NCBI GenBank assembly: GCA_963740055.1
Contig: CAVUCL010000002.1
Coordinates: 26,634 to 90,633 of the forward strand
From: WHSW01 sp963740055
GTDB lineage: Bacteria > Actinomycetota > Thermoleophilia > Solirubrobacterales > 70-9
DNA: 64,000 nucleotides
Direction: 5' to 3'
Each line of letters starts with the position of its first letter. The stretch's first letter is position 1. A program made the position numbers and the translations under genes. A model generated the notes under the pieces. The model was given only the letters and a program-made list of their open reading frames with translations. It was not told where the DNA came from and made no database searches. Of this stretch, positions 41,087 to 50,850 are shown in pieces.

Positions 41087-41476
41087 ATGCGCAGCGACAG
41101 ATTCCGCGCCGCCGCGGAGGCGAAGGACTTCTCCGCCGTCGACGAGCTCTTCGCCCCCGACGCCGTCTTTCGCAGCCCGGTCGTCTTCAAGCCCTACGAG
41201 GGCCGCGACGCGTTGCGGCTGATCCTCGGCGCGGTGGTCCAGGTGTTCGAGGACTTCCGTTACATCGAGCAGGTCGAGACCGACGACACCGCGGTGCTCG
41301 TGTTCGAGGCGCGGGTGGGCGAGCGCGAGCTCCAGGGCGTCGATGTGCTGCGCTTCGGCGACGGGGACCAGATCGCCGAGCTGATCGTGATGGTGCGACC
41401 GATGAGCGGGATGCACGCGCTCGCCGAGCGGATGCGCGAGCTGCTCGAGGCGGCGGGCCCCGCTACCCGGGCTTGA
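41087..41476 (+). CDS. SnoaL/NTF2-like protein
   Basis: About 129 residues: RSDRFRAAAEAKDFSAVDEL, FAPDAVFRSPVVFKPYEGRD, GDQIAELIVMVRPMSGMHAL. This is the NTF2/SnoaL fold seen in many small isomerases, hydrolases and binding proteins. Start chosen at ATG 41087, 7 nt after TAGCGT. The next gene starts inside its stop (TTGA), so they are co-translated. Confidence 0.7.
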   Translation: MRSDRFRAAAEAKDFSAVDELFAPDAVFRSPVVFKPYEGRDALRLILGAVVQVFEDFRYIEQVETDDTAVLVFEARVGERELQGVDVLRFGDGDQIAELIVMVRPMSGMHALAERMRELLEAAGPATRA

Positions 41477-42024
41477 CGGGGTCGCGGCTCGAGGTCGCCG
41501 TTCGCCGGGCCCGTATCGGCGACGCCGACGAGCTCGCCGAGACCGCTATCGAGGCCTGGCGCGAGGGCTTTCGCGGGATCGTCCCGGAGCGGGTCGACCC
41601 GCGCGACGCCTGGCGCCCGGCGCGGATCGCCGACCGGATCGCGGCCGGCGACCGGCGTGACGACGCGATCCTCGCCGCGGTCGTCGACGGATCCGTTCGC
41701 GGTCTCGTGCTCCAGGGGCCGAGCCGGGACGCCGACGCTCTGATCGCCGAGGGCGAGATCGTCGCCCTCTACGTGCACCCGGACAACTGGCGCCAGGGGA
41801 TCGGCCGAGCGCTGGTCGAGGCGGCGCTGGGCGACCTCGAGCGGACCGGTCACGAGCGGGCGATCGTCTGGACGCTCGCCGATAGCCCGCGGAACCTGGC
41901 CTTCTACGAGGCGGTCGGGTTCCGGCGCGATGGCGCCACCCAGCGCCGACCCAGCTTCGGGAGCCCGCTCGAGGTCCGCTTCCGGATCGACCTGAGTGCT
42001 CGTGACGAGTCCGGCTACCGGTAG
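41473..42024 (+). CDS. GNAT-family acetyltransferase
   Basis: 183 residues from TTG 41473, overlapping the preceding stop by 4 nt. GNAT pattern: VAVRRARIGDADELAETAIE, GEIVALYVHPDNWRQGIGRA then LVEAALGDLERTGHERAIVW, and RNLAFYEAVGFRRDGATQRR. The acetyl-CoA loop reads RQGIGRAL. Substrate unknown. Ends 43 bp before the 3-hydroxybutyryl-CoA dehydrogenase start. Confidence 0.85.
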   Translation: MTGSRLEVAVRRARIGDADELAETAIEAWREGFRGIVPERVDPRDAWRPARIADRIAAGDRRDDAILAAVVDGSVRGLVLQGPSRDADALIAEGEIVALYVHPDNWRQGIGRALVEAALGDLERTGHERAIVWTLADSPRNLAFYEAVGFRRDGATQRRPSFGSPLEVRFRIDLSARDESGYR

Positions 42025-42067
42025 GGTCCGCGGCCCTTTTCCCCCAACTCAAGGACGCGACACAGAG

Positions 42068-42952
42068 ATGGAGATCGGCAAGGTAGGAGTCGTCGGCTGC
42101 GGCCTCATGGGCCACGGGATCGCGCAGATCTGCGCCCAGGCCGGCTGGGAGGTCGTCGTCCGCGAGGCCGACCAGGAGGCCCTCGACAAGGGGATGGCGA
42201 AGATCAGCAAGCAGCTCGACCGCGCGGTCGAGCGCGGCAAGCTCGAGCGTGCGGACGCGGACGCGACCGGCGATCGGATCACGGCGACGGTGGACTATGC
42301 CGAGCTCGCCGAGTGCGACCTCGTGATCGAGGCGATCGTCGAGGATCTCGAGGCGAAGCTCGAGATGTGGCGTCAGGTCGACGAGATCGTCAAGCCGGAG
42401 GCCTTCTTCGCCACCAACACCTCATCGCTCGCGGTCGCCGACCAGGCCGCCGCGACCTCGCGCCCGGAGCGCTTCCTCGGCCTGCACTTCTTCAACCCGG
42501 CGCAGGTGATGCCGCTGCTCGAGGTGGTTCGCGCCGAGTCGACCTCGGATGAGGCCGCCGAGCTCGGCTTCGCGCTCGGCGAGAAGCTCGGCAAGACGAC
42601 CGTCGCCGCGGGCGACAACCGCGGCTTCATCGTCAACCGGCTCCTGGTCCCGTACATGCTCGACGCGATCCGCGCCCACGAGCAGGGGGTGGGTTCGGTC
42701 GAGGACATCGACCGCGGGATGATCGCCGGCGCCAGCCACCCGATGGGCCCGTTGACGCTCGCCGACTTCGTCGGCCTCGACACGCTCGCCTCGATCGCCG
42801 ACGTGATGGTCGACGCATACGGCGAGGACCGCTTCGCGCAGCCGCAGACGCTGCGCGACCTCGTCGCCGCCGGTCATTACGGCCGCAAGAGCGGCCGCGG
42901 CTTCTACGACTACTCCGGCGAGAAGCCGGTTGCGGTCGACCCGAGCGCGTAG
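42068..42952 (+). CDS. hbd: 3-hydroxybutyryl-CoA dehydrogenase
   Basis: 294 residues. Interconverts acetoacetyl-CoA and (S)-3-hydroxybutyryl-CoA. Motifs: KVGVVGCGLMGHGIAQICAQ (NAD loop), FFATNTSSLAVADQAAATSR, the catalytic histidine segment RFLGLHFFNPAQVMPLLEVV, GFIVNRLLVPYMLDAIRAHE and MIAGASHPMGPLTLADFVGL. A longer frame starting at 41996 overlaps the GNAT gene and is not needed. Supplies crotonyl-CoA precursor for Ccr (inference). Confidence 0.93.
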   Translation: MEIGKVGVVGCGLMGHGIAQICAQAGWEVVVREADQEALDKGMAKISKQLDRAVERGKLERADADATGDRITATVDYAELAECDLVIEAIVEDLEAKLEMWRQVDEIVKPEAFFATNTSSLAVADQAAATSRPERFLGLHFFNPAQVMPLLEVVRAESTSDEAAELGFALGEKLGKTTVAAGDNRGFIVNRLLVPYMLDAIRAHEQGVGSVEDIDRGMIAGASHPMGPLTLADFVGLDTLASIADVMVDAYGEDRFAQPQTLRDLVAAGHYGRKSGRGFYDYSGEKPVAVDPSA

Positions 42953-43025
42953 GCGCGGGCAAACGATCTCGGTACCCTCGGCGGGGTCGGGGGCCATCCG
43001 GAGCAGGTTTCGAGGAGGAACGGCA

Positions 43026-43793
43026 ATGGATCAAGACTCGGTCGAGCGGATCAGGAGCGCGAGCTTCTCGCACGCCCGCCGCGGCTACGACGCGCGCGAG
43101 GTGGACGGCTTCCTCGGCGAGCTCGCCGACTGGCTCGAGACCGGTGGTGGCGACGAGGCCCGTTCGGACCTCCTGCGGGGCGAGCTCGCGCGGATCGGCG
43201 AGCAGACGGGCGCGATCCTCACCGATGCTCACGACGTCGCCGCGAGCATGCGTGAGGAGGCCGAGCTCGAGGTCCGCCGCCAGCTCGCCGAGGTCAACCT
43301 GAAGGCGGAGGCGATCCGCGGCGCCGCCGAGGAATACGCCGACGAGACCCGCGGGCAGGCCGAGGCGCACTCGCGCCGTGTGCGCGCCGAGGCCGACGAG
43401 TATGAGGCGGCGACCCGGGCGGAGACCGACGAGCAGGCCGAGGCGACCCGTGCCGCCGCGAGCGAGTACGCCGCCGGCGTTCGCACGGCGGCCGACGCCG
43501 AGGCGACCGAGGCTCGTGAGCAGGCGGAGCGCGAGGCGGAGCGGATCGTCGCCGACGCGACGAAGCGAAAGCGCGACATCGAGTCGGTGATCTCCGACCT
43601 CGAGGAGCGCCATGACGCCGTCGTTGCCGAGCTCGAGCGGCTCGCGAGCGGGATCACGGGCGCCGCCCAGCACCGGGCCGGCGAGCCCAAGGAGGCGGGC
43701 GCCGGCGAGGGCGAGGCCGGCGAGCAGGAGACCGAGGAGAGCGAGCCCGAGCCCGAGACCGCGCGGGCGAAGGCGCGCCAGAGCGCCGACTGA
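43026..43793 (+). CDS. DivIVA-domain coiled-coil protein
   Basis: 255 residues. The N-terminal SVERIRSASFSHARRGYDAR then EVDGFLGELADWLET is the DivIVA lipid-binding motif (F-x-x-x-x-RGYD-x-x-EVD-x-FL). A long alanine/glutamate coiled coil follows, with repeats such as EADEYEAATRAETDEQAEAT, and an acidic proline/glutamate tail. DivIVA/Wag31-like proteins mark negatively curved membrane and recruit cell-wall machinery. GAGGAGG precedes ATG 43026. It is followed 5 nt later by the carboxylase gene. Confidence 0.85.
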   Translation: MDQDSVERIRSASFSHARRGYDAREVDGFLGELADWLETGGGDEARSDLLRGELARIGEQTGAILTDAHDVAASMREEAELEVRRQLAEVNLKAEAIRGAAEEYADETRGQAEAHSRRVRAEADEYEAATRAETDEQAEATRAAASEYAAGVRTAADAEATEAREQAEREAERIVADATKRKRDIESVISDLEERHDAVVAELERLASGITGAAQHRAGEPKEAGAGEGEAGEQETEESEPEPETARAKARQSAD

Positions 43794-43798
43794 GGCGA

Positions 43799-45334
43799 AT
43801 GGCGACCGACTCCCGAAGCGGGTTCTCGGAGGCGGTCGAGGCCGCGCTCGGCGGCGGTCCCGAGCGCCATCACGCAAAGACCGCCGAGCAGGGCAAGCTC
43901 GGGGTGCGCGAGCGGGTTGAGCGCTTCGTCGACGCGGATTCGTTCGCCGAGGAGGGCCTGCTGGCGAACTGGGAGCGCGAGGGCCTCGGTGCCGACGGCG
44001 TCGTCACCGGGTTGGCGCGAGTCGCCGGGCGGCGGATCGCCCTGATGGCCAACGACCCGACCGTGAAGGCGGGTTCGTGGGGCCCGAAGACGGTCGAGAA
44101 GATCCTCCGGATCCAGGAGCGGGCGCTGGCGCTCGAGCTGCCGATGATCTACATGGTCGACTCCGCCGGCGCGCGAATCACCGATCAGGTGCAGATGTTC
44201 CCGGGGCGCCGCGGCGCGGGGCGGATCTTCCACAACGAGGTCAAGCTCTCGGGGCGCGTGCCGCAGGTCTGCCTGCTGTTCGGGCCCTCGGCCGCCGGGG
44301 GCGCCTACATCCCCGCCTTCTGCGACGTCGTGATCATGCGCGAGGGCAACGCCTCGATGTACCTCGGATCGCCGCGGATGGCCGAGATGGTGATCGGGGA
44401 GAAGGTCACGCTCGAGGAGATGGGCGGGGCGAAGATGCACACCGGCGTCTCCGGCTGCGGGCACTTCCTCGTCGAATCCGACGCCGAGGCGATCGACGTC
44501 GCGAAGCGCTACCTCGGCTACATGCCCTCCAACTGGCGCGAGTCGCCGCCCGCGGCGCCGCCGGGCGACGCGGGGGGCCAGCGCGTGGTCTCCGAGATCG
44601 TGCCCGCCGACGAGAAGACCCCGTTCGACGTCAAGGAGCTGATCGAGGCGGTCTGCGACGACGGCTCGTTCTGTGAGGTGCACGCGCGCTGGGCGCGCGA
44701 GCTGGTCGTCGGCTACGCGCGGTTGGACGGGCGCGCGATCGGGATCGTCGCGAACCAGCCGAAGTACAAGGGCGGGGTCCTGTTCGTCGACTCCGCCGAC
44801 AAGGCGGCGCGGTTCATCATGACCTGCAACGCCTTCAATCTGCCGCTGCTGTTCCTCGCCGACGTGCCCGGGTTCATGATCGGAACCGAGGTCGAGCGCC
44901 AGGGGATCATCCGTCACGGCGCGAAGATGGTCAGCGCCGTCTCCGAGGCGACGGTGCCGAAGCTCTCCGTGATCGTGCGCAAGGCCTACGGCGCCGGCCT
45001 CTACGCGATGGCGGGCCCGGCGTTCGAGCCCGACGGCTGCATCGCCCTGCCGGGTGCCACGATCGCGGTCATGGGCCCGGAGGCGGCGATCAACGCCGTC
45101 TTCTTCAACCAGATCCAGGCGATCGAGGACGAGGCCGAGCGCGAGCGGTTCGTGAGCGAGAAGCGCGACGAGTACTCGGCCGACATCGACATCCTCCACC
45201 TCGCCTCGGAGATGGTCGTCGACGCGATCGTCGAGCCCGACGACCTGCGCGCCGACCTGATCCGCCGCTTCGGGCACGCCGAGTCCAAGCGCCGCGACTT
45301 CTCCGAGCGCCGCAACCCGATCACGCCCGCCTGA
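43799..45334 (+). CDS. Acyl-CoA carboxylase carboxyltransferase (beta) subunit
   Basis: 511 residues with both crotonase-type halves: AARITDQVQMFPGRRGAGRI, LLFGPSAAGGAYIPAFCDVV, KMHTGVSGCGHFLVESDAEA, then KYKGGVLFVDSADKAARFIM, ADVPGFMIGTEVERQGIIRH and AKMVSAVSEATVPKLSVIVR. The substrate may be propionyl-, methylcrotonyl- or acetyl-CoA. EMC-pathway growth produces propionyl-CoA, which would make a propionyl-CoA carboxylase useful, while the HMG-CoA lyase nearby would suit methylcrotonyl-CoA. The biotin-carrying alpha subunit is not in the window. Confidence 0.92.
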   Translation: MATDSRSGFSEAVEAALGGGPERHHAKTAEQGKLGVRERVERFVDADSFAEEGLLANWEREGLGADGVVTGLARVAGRRIALMANDPTVKAGSWGPKTVEKILRIQERALALELPMIYMVDSAGARITDQVQMFPGRRGAGRIFHNEVKLSGRVPQVCLLFGPSAAGGAYIPAFCDVVIMREGNASMYLGSPRMAEMVIGEKVTLEEMGGAKMHTGVSGCGHFLVESDAEAIDVAKRYLGYMPSNWRESPPAAPPGDAGGQRVVSEIVPADEKTPFDVKELIEAVCDDGSFCEVHARWARELVVGYARLDGRAIGIVANQPKYKGGVLFVDSADKAARFIMTCNAFNLPLLFLADVPGFMIGTEVERQGIIRHGAKMVSAVSEATVPKLSVIVRKAYGAGLYAMAGPAFEPDGCIALPGATIAVMGPEAAINAVFFNQIQAIEDEAERERFVSEKRDEYSADIDILHLASEMVVDAIVEPDDLRADLIRRFGHAESKRRDFSERRNPITPA

Positions 45335-45347
45335 GCGGCCCGGCGCG

Positions 45348-46103
45348 CTAGTCCGCGAGCGTCAGCCGCGCGATCGCGACCAGCCCGACGGCGACGATCA
45401 ACGCGCGGAGGACGTTCGGCTCCAGCCGGCGCCCGTAGCGCGCTCCGAGGGCTCCGCCGGCGGTCGATCCGGCGGCGATCAGGCCCGCCACCGCCCAGTC
45501 GACCTCGGCGGCGACGACGAAGACGAGCCCGGCGGTCAGGTTGACGAGCCCGGCGAGCACGTTCTTGAGCGCGTTCACGCGCTGCAGGGCGTCGCCGAGC
45601 GCGATCCCGAGGATGCCGATCAAGAGGATCCCCTGGCCGGCGCCGAAGTAGCCGCCGTAGACACCGGAGGCGGTGACCGCGAGTCGCAGCCCCGGGCCGC
45701 GCTCGTGCTCGGGGCGCCGGCGCTCGGCGAGCACGCGCTCGAGCCGCGGCTGGGCGACCACGAGCGCGAGCGCGAGCGCGATCAGCGCCGGGACGATCGC
45801 GTCGAACGCCGACGCGGGCAGGCTCAGCAGCAGCACGGCCCCCGCGAGGCCGCCGGCGACCGAGGCGATCCCGAGCCCGACCGCGCGCCGGCGCTGGCCG
45901 GCGAGCTCGCGCCGGTAGCCGATCGCCCCGGTGAGCGCACCGGGCACGAGCCCGATGTTGTTGGAGACGTTGGCGATCAGCGGCTGATAGCCGAGCGCGA
46001 CGAGGACCGGGAAGGTGATCAGGGTGCCGCTGCCGACGACCGCGTTGATCGCCCCGGCCGCGAGGCCGGCGAGCGCGATGGCGAGCGCCTCGAGCGGATC
46101 CAT
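45348..46103 (-). CDS. TauE/SafE-family membrane transporter
   Basis: 251 residues, about eight membrane segments. The opening ALAIALAGLAAGAINAVVGS then GTLITFPVLVALGYQPLIAN is the TauE/SafE signature (G-x-N-x-x-x-G-x-G-x-x-x-x-P), repeated in the second half as LAGLVNLTAGLVFVVAAEVD, GSTAGGALGARYGRRLEPNV. The family exports sulfite, sulfoacetate or other organosulfur anions. ATG 46103 was preferred because the 20 residues upstream are charged and not membrane-like. Divergent from the amidohydrolase gene. Confidence 0.85.
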   Translation of the reverse strand: MDPLEALAIALAGLAAGAINAVVGSGTLITFPVLVALGYQPLIANVSNNIGLVPGALTGAIGYRRELAGQRRRAVGLGIASVAGGLAGAVLLLSLPASAFDAIVPALIALALALVVAQPRLERVLAERRRPEHERGPGLRLAVTASGVYGGYFGAGQGILLIGILGIALGDALQRVNALKNVLAGLVNLTAGLVFVVAAEVDWAVAGLIAAGSTAGGALGARYGRRLEPNVLRALIVAVGLVAIARLTLAD

Positions 46104-46162
46104 GGAGGCGCGCCAGGGTATCCGGACCGAGGACCGCGAGCCGAGCGGAGCGGGACGTCGCA

Positions 46163-46168
46163 TACGCT
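46163..46168 (+). promoter_or_regulatory. -10 box TACGCT, leaderless start
   Basis: TACGCT ends 6 nt before GTG 46175; there is no Shine-Dalgarno sequence. Confidence 0.5.
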
Positions 46169-46174
46169 TTCCGC

Positions 46175-47428
46175 GTGGGCCTGGCGATCACCGACGCGAC
46201 TCTGGACGGGGTCGCGGTGGGCCTGCGATGCGAGCGCGGCGTGATCGCCGAGCTCGGCCCGGATGTCGTCGCGGAGCCCGGCGATGAGCGGCTCGATGGC
46301 GCCGGGATGGCGCTGGTTCCCGGGCTCGTGAACGCGCATACGCACGCGGCGATGACGCTGTTTCGCGGCTTTGCCGACGACCTGCCGCTGATGGAGTGGC
46401 TCGAGGGCCACATCTGGCCGGTCGAGAAGCGGATGGACGACGACGACGTCTATTGGGGGACGAGGCTCGCCTGCGTCGAGATGATCCGCTCGGGCACGAC
46501 CTGCTTCTGGGACATGTACTGGCACGCGCACGCGACCGCGCGCGCGGTCGAGGACGCCGGCCTGCGCGCGGTCACCGCCGCGCCGCTGATCGACGACGCC
46601 GACCCCGAGAAGTCCGAGCGCGCCTGCTCCGACGCCGAGCGCAGCCTGACGCTGATCGACGAGGCCGGTGGCGAGATGGCGAGGCCCGGCTTCGCCCCGC
46701 ACGCGATCTACTCGGTCAGCGAGCGCTCGCTGCGCTGGGTCGCCGAGCGCGCGGCGGCGCTCGAGATCTCGGTCCAGATCCACCTCTCGGAGACCGAGGA
46801 GGAGGTCGAGGCGTGCGTCGCCGAGCGCGGCGAGCGCCCCGCCCACTACCTCGATCGCGTCGGCCTGCTCGGCCCGAGCACCGTGCTCGCCCACGGTTGC
46901 TGGCTCGATCGCTCGGAGCTCGAGCTGATCGCCGAGCGTGGGGCGACGATCGCCACCAACCCGGTCGCGAACCTGAAGCTGGCGGTCGGCCGGGTGTTCC
47001 CCTACGGCGACGCGCGGGCGGCCGGGGCGGCGGTCGGGCTCGGGACCGACGGACCGGGCTCGAACAACTCGCTCAACCTGCTCGCGGACGCGAAGACGTT
47101 CGCGCTGCTGCAGAAGAACGAGGCCCGCGACCCGGCCGCGGTGACCGCGGGCGAGGTGCTCGAGATCGCCGCCGGGCGCAGGTCGCCGCTGCTCGGTGGG
47201 CGAGCGCTGGAGCGCGGCGCGCCGGCAGACTTCCTGCTCGTGCGCACCGACTCGCCCGAGCTCGCGATGGGCACGCTCGAGGCCGGTCTCGTCTACGCCT
47301 CCGAGGGGGCGGGGATCGACACAACCGTGGTCGCCGGCAGGGTGCTGATGCGCGCGGGCGCGGTCGAGGGAGCCGGCGAGGTCGTCGCCCGCGCGCGCGA
47401 GCGGGCCGCTCGGCTCGGCCTTCGCTGA
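46175..47428 (+). CDS. Amidohydrolase, MTA/SAH deaminase-like
   Basis: 417 residues of the TRZ/ATZ amidohydrolase group. Metal ligands: LVPGLVNAHTHAAMTLFRGF, SVQIHLSETEEEVEACVAER, VLAHGCWLDRSELELIAERG and AAVGLGTDGPGSNNSLNLLA. Family members deaminate S-adenosylhomocysteine, methylthioadenosine, guanine or triazines; the LRGFADDLPLMEWLEGHIWP region fits the MTA/SAH deaminase type. GTG 46175 follows TACGCT by 6 nt. Convergent with aacS. Confidence 0.85.
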   Translation: MGLAITDATLDGVAVGLRCERGVIAELGPDVVAEPGDERLDGAGMALVPGLVNAHTHAAMTLFRGFADDLPLMEWLEGHIWPVEKRMDDDDVYWGTRLACVEMIRSGTTCFWDMYWHAHATARAVEDAGLRAVTAAPLIDDADPEKSERACSDAERSLTLIDEAGGEMARPGFAPHAIYSVSERSLRWVAERAAALEISVQIHLSETEEEVEACVAERGERPAHYLDRVGLLGPSTVLAHGCWLDRSELELIAERGATIATNPVANLKLAVGRVFPYGDARAAGAAVGLGTDGPGSNNSLNLLADAKTFALLQKNEARDPAAVTAGEVLEIAAGRRSPLLGGRALERGAPADFLLVRTDSPELAMGTLEAGLVYASEGAGIDTTVVAGRVLMRAGAVEGAGEVVARARERAARLGLR

Positions 47429-47444
47429 GCCCGCGGCGCCTCCG

Positions 47445-49439
47445 TCAGTCGCGCTCGAGGCGAGCGGCGAGCTCGACGAAGTAGTCGAGCGAGTCCGGGT
47501 TCGCGAGCGAGTCCCGCGAGGCGGCGCGCTCGGGTGCGGTGCCGGTCAGGATCCGCTTCACCGGCACCTCGAGGACCTTGCCGCTGAGCGTGCGCGGGAC
47601 CTCGTCGATCGCGAACACCTCGTCGGGCACGTGGCGCGGCGAGCACTGCTCGCGGATCCGGCGGCGCGATCTCGCCGCGGAGCTCGTCGTCGAGCTCGGC
47701 GCCCTCGCGCAGGACGACGAACAGCGGCATCCAGCCCTCGGTCCCCGGGCGCGGGACGTCGACGACGAGCGCGTCGATGATCTCGTCGACGGCGGCGACC
47801 GCGCGGTAGATCTCCGAGGTGCCCATGCGGATCCCGGAGCGGTTGATGGTCGAGTCCGAGCGCCCGTAGATGATCGCCGTCCCGCGCGAGGTGATCTCGA
47901 TCCAGTCGCCGTGGCGCCAGATGCCCGGGATACATCTCGAAGTAGCTGGCGCGGTAGCGCGAGCCGTCGTCGTCGCCCCAGAAGCACGATCGGCATCGAC
48001 GGCATCGGCTCGGTGATCACCAGCTCGCCGACCTCGTCGACGACCGCCTCGCCGTCCTCGTTCCAGGCCTCGACCGCGCAGCCGAGCGAGCGGCCCTGGA
48101 GCTCGCCGCGGTAGACGGGCAGCGTCGGCACCCCGCCGACGAACGCGGTGCAGACGTCGGTGCCGCCGGAGGTCGAGAACAGCCAGGTGTCGGCGCCGAG
48201 CGTGGTCGTAGATCCACTGAAAGCCCTCCGGCGCCAGCGGCGAGCCGGTCGAGCCGACCGCACGCAGGGCGCCGAGGTCGCGGCCCGGCGGCCGGTTCGA
48301 CCCCTGCCTTCATGCAGGCGGCGACGTAGCTGGCCGAGGTGCCGAAGCAGGTGACCCCGGCGGCGTCGGCGAGGTCCCAGAGCACGCCCATGTCCGGATG
48401 GCCCGGGCTGCCGTCGTAGAGCACGATCGAGGCCTCGGTGAGCAGGACGCCGACGAGGAAGTTCCACATCATCCAGCCGGTGGTGGTGAACCAGAAGACG
48501 CGGTCGCCCGTGCTGCGCGTCGAGGTGGAGGCTGAGCTTCTTCAGCTGCTCGAGCAGGATCCCGCCGTGGCCCTGGACGATCGCCTTCGGCAGCCCGGTG
48601 GTCCCCGACGAGTAGAGGACCCAGAGCGGGTGGTCGAAGGCGACCTGCTCGAAGGCGATCTCGCCCGGGTCGCCGCCGGCGAGCAGGTCGTCCCAGGTGA
48701 GCGCGCCGCGCAGGGCCGAGGTGTCGGGCGTCGGGATCGAGGTAGGGGAGGACGATCGTGTGCTGAGACCGTGGGCATCTCGGCGAGCAGCCCGGCGACG
48801 ACGTCGCGGCGGTCGAAGTCGCGGCCGTTGTAGCGGTAGCCGTCGACGCAGAAGAGCACCTTGGGCTCGATCTGGGCGAAGCGGTCGACGACGCTAGCCG
48901 GCGCCGAAGTCGGGCGAGCAGCTCGACCAGATCGGCGCCGATCGAGGCGCTGGCGAGGAAGGCGATCAGGGCCTCGGGAACGTTCGGCATGTAGGCGACG
49001 ACGCGGTCGCCCGGCTCGACCCCGAGCGCGCGCAGTCCCGCCGCGACGCGAGCGACCGCGCTCGCGCAGCTCGCCCCAGGTGAGCGAGTCGAGCTCGCGC
49101 AGCTCGGAGGCGTGCTGGATCGCGAGCCGGTCGGCGGGCTTGGCGCCGAGCAGGTTCTCGGCGTAGTTGAGCCGCGCGCCGGTGAACCACCGCGCGCCCG
49201 GCATCTCGCGGCTCGCGAGCACCTGCTCGTAGGGCTGCCGACGCGCGGACGTCGAAGTGCTCCCAGATCGTCGCCCAGAACTCCTCGAGCGAGTCGATCG
49301 ACCAGCGCCAGAGCGCGTCGTAGTCGCCCTCGAACGCGAGCCCGCGCTCGTCGGCGAGCCAGCGCATGTACGCGGTCAGGTTCGAGCGCTCGATCGCCTC
49401 GGCCGAGGGTTCCCAGAGCTTTACCGGCGATTCGTTCAC
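47445..49439 (-). pseudogene. aacS: Acetoacetyl-CoA synthetase, many frame breaks as given
   Basis: Pieces in three frames assemble in order into an acetoacetate-CoA ligase of about 650 residues: VNESPVKLWEPSAEAIERSN at the start (GTG 49439), MPGARWFTGARLNYAENLLG, MPNVPEALIAFLASASIGAD, DGYRYNGRDFDRRDVVAGLL, VLYSSGTTGLPKAIV, MMWNFLVGVLLTEASIVLYD, LFSTSGGTDVCTAFVGGVPT, and the end DEVPRTLSGKVLEVPVKRIL. All expected regions are present, but there are about ten shifts between them. This is too well conserved for an old pseudogene, so sequence errors are likely. It activates acetoacetate to acetoacetyl-CoA. Its start overlaps the M28 peptidase stop (GTGA). Confidence 0.75.
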
Positions 49440-50668
49440 GCGGCGGTCGCCCCGGCGAGCTCCGCCTCGCCGGAGCGGGCCGACGTCGCGGTCGAGGGCG
49501 CGGATCAGCTCGAGCGCGAAGCCGTGGGCGCGCTCGAGCGCCTCGGGTCTGATCGCGCCCGGCTGTCGGTCGGCAGGTGGTGGTCGGGGATCAGGCCGTC
49601 GGAGTCGCGACAGGTGATCGCGATCGACTGCGAAGCCGGCGAGCCGCGGGGGCACCGCGTCGCCCGCCGAGCCGCGGCGCAGCGGCTTCGCGCGAAAGCG
49701 CCGGTCGCCCTCGGCGTCGGCCTCGGCGATCGCCTCGCAGAGCTCGATCAGGCGCCGGTCGGCCGGGTAGCTCGACCACCCAGCCGGCGCCGGTCTCGAA
49801 GCGGAGCGTCGCCGCCGACCGACGCTGTCGAGGTCGATGAACACGGTCGAATCGCGCTCGAGCCGCTTGCGGTGGCGGCGCACGAACGCGCGCATGCCCT
49901 CCTGGCCGGCACTCCTCGGCGCCGTCGAGCACGAACCAGACGTCGAGGTTCGCCGGTGCCTCGGCTTCGAGCTCGCGCGCGAGCGAGATCGCCGTCGCGA
50001 CCCCGGACGCGTTGTCGTTGGCGCCGGGGACGACCGCCGAGAGCTCGATCTCGACCAGGGCGAAGAACGCCGACCAGGAGGGCGAGCGTGGGGAGGAGCT
50101 GCAGCGACGGAGATCGCGCCGGAATCGACTCCCGCCATCCGCAGCGCCGAGCAGCGGCAGCAGCGCGGCCAGCGACCAGAACAGGATCCGAAACGGGCCG
50201 AGCGGCACGGGACGCGACGCGCGATCCGGGCCGCGCGCGCGGCGCGGGCGGGGGCGTGGATCGCCCCGGTGCGCCCGGCGTCGAGGTGGGCGCTGACGAT
50301 CACTCGCAGCGGGGCGGCCGGGCGCCGGCCGAGCGAGACGACGTTCTGCGAGGCGCGGCGAAAGAACAGCGACCGGACCAGGTAGAGCCGGTAGTTGAGA
50401 TCGAGGTACATCGAGGTCGCGGCGACGAGCACGAGCGCGAAGCCCGAGCGCGGGGGTCGAGATCGCGATCAGGCTGCCGGCGAAGCCGAGCGCGCAGTGG
50501 GCCGCGTGCACGAGCGCCGAACTGCGGGTGGACGTAGGTCGGCTCGACCTCGGCTCGGCGGCCGAGCTCGCGCAGGCGCTCGGCGAGCCGGTTCGCGGCC
50601 CGCCGCTCGGCGTCGGTGCCGGCGAGGCGGCCGCTCGAACGAGCAGAGCTCGCGAATGATCTCCATGC
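49436..50668 (-). pseudogene. Membrane-associated M28-family peptidase, frame breaks as given
   Basis: Starts MEIIRELCSFE at ATG 50668 and then continues in another frame (SGRLAGTDAERRAANRLAER). Recognisable pieces are two hydrophobic segments (around 50450 and 50150), RVIVSAHLDAGRTGAIH, the zinc segment VVPGANDNASGVATAISLAR then LDVWFVLDGAEE, and VFIDLDSVG. These are M28 aminopeptidase motifs (H-x-D, D-N-A-S-G, E-E). At least five shifts are needed to join them. The end, after a shift near 49480, gives a stop overlapping the start of aacS. Function: peptidase on the membrane face, substrate unknown. Confidence 0.6.
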
Positions 50669-50686
50669 GCCCCTGGACGTCCACTA

Positions 50687-50770
50687 TGCGGCGGGTGGGA
50701 CTCGAACCCACAAGCGCTTTCGCGCAGCGGCTTTTGAGACCGCCACCTTTGCCAATTTGGTCACCGCCGC
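50687..50770 (-). tRNA. tRNA-Leu (CAA)
   Basis: 84 nt with a long variable arm. Acceptor GCGGCGG pairs with CCGCCGC, discriminator A. The anticodon loop CTCAAAA gives CAA (reads UUG); T arm is GTGGG-TTCGAGT-CCCAC. CCA is not encoded. Confidence 0.93.
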
Positions 50771-50790
50771 CGGCCGGACCATTCTGCAAC

Positions 50791-50828
50791 AAAAGCGAGA
50801 GCCGCCCCTCGAAAGGGGCGGCTCTCGC
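50791..50828 (-). terminator. Intrinsic terminator after the secreted M28 peptidase
   Basis: Perfect 15-bp stem with a CGAA-type tetraloop at 50795-50828, followed on the minus strand by TTTT. It lies just past the stop of the peptidase gene (50851) and before the tRNA. Confidence 0.85.
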
Positions 50829-50850
50829 GCTCAACCGATGTGAGCGGGCG

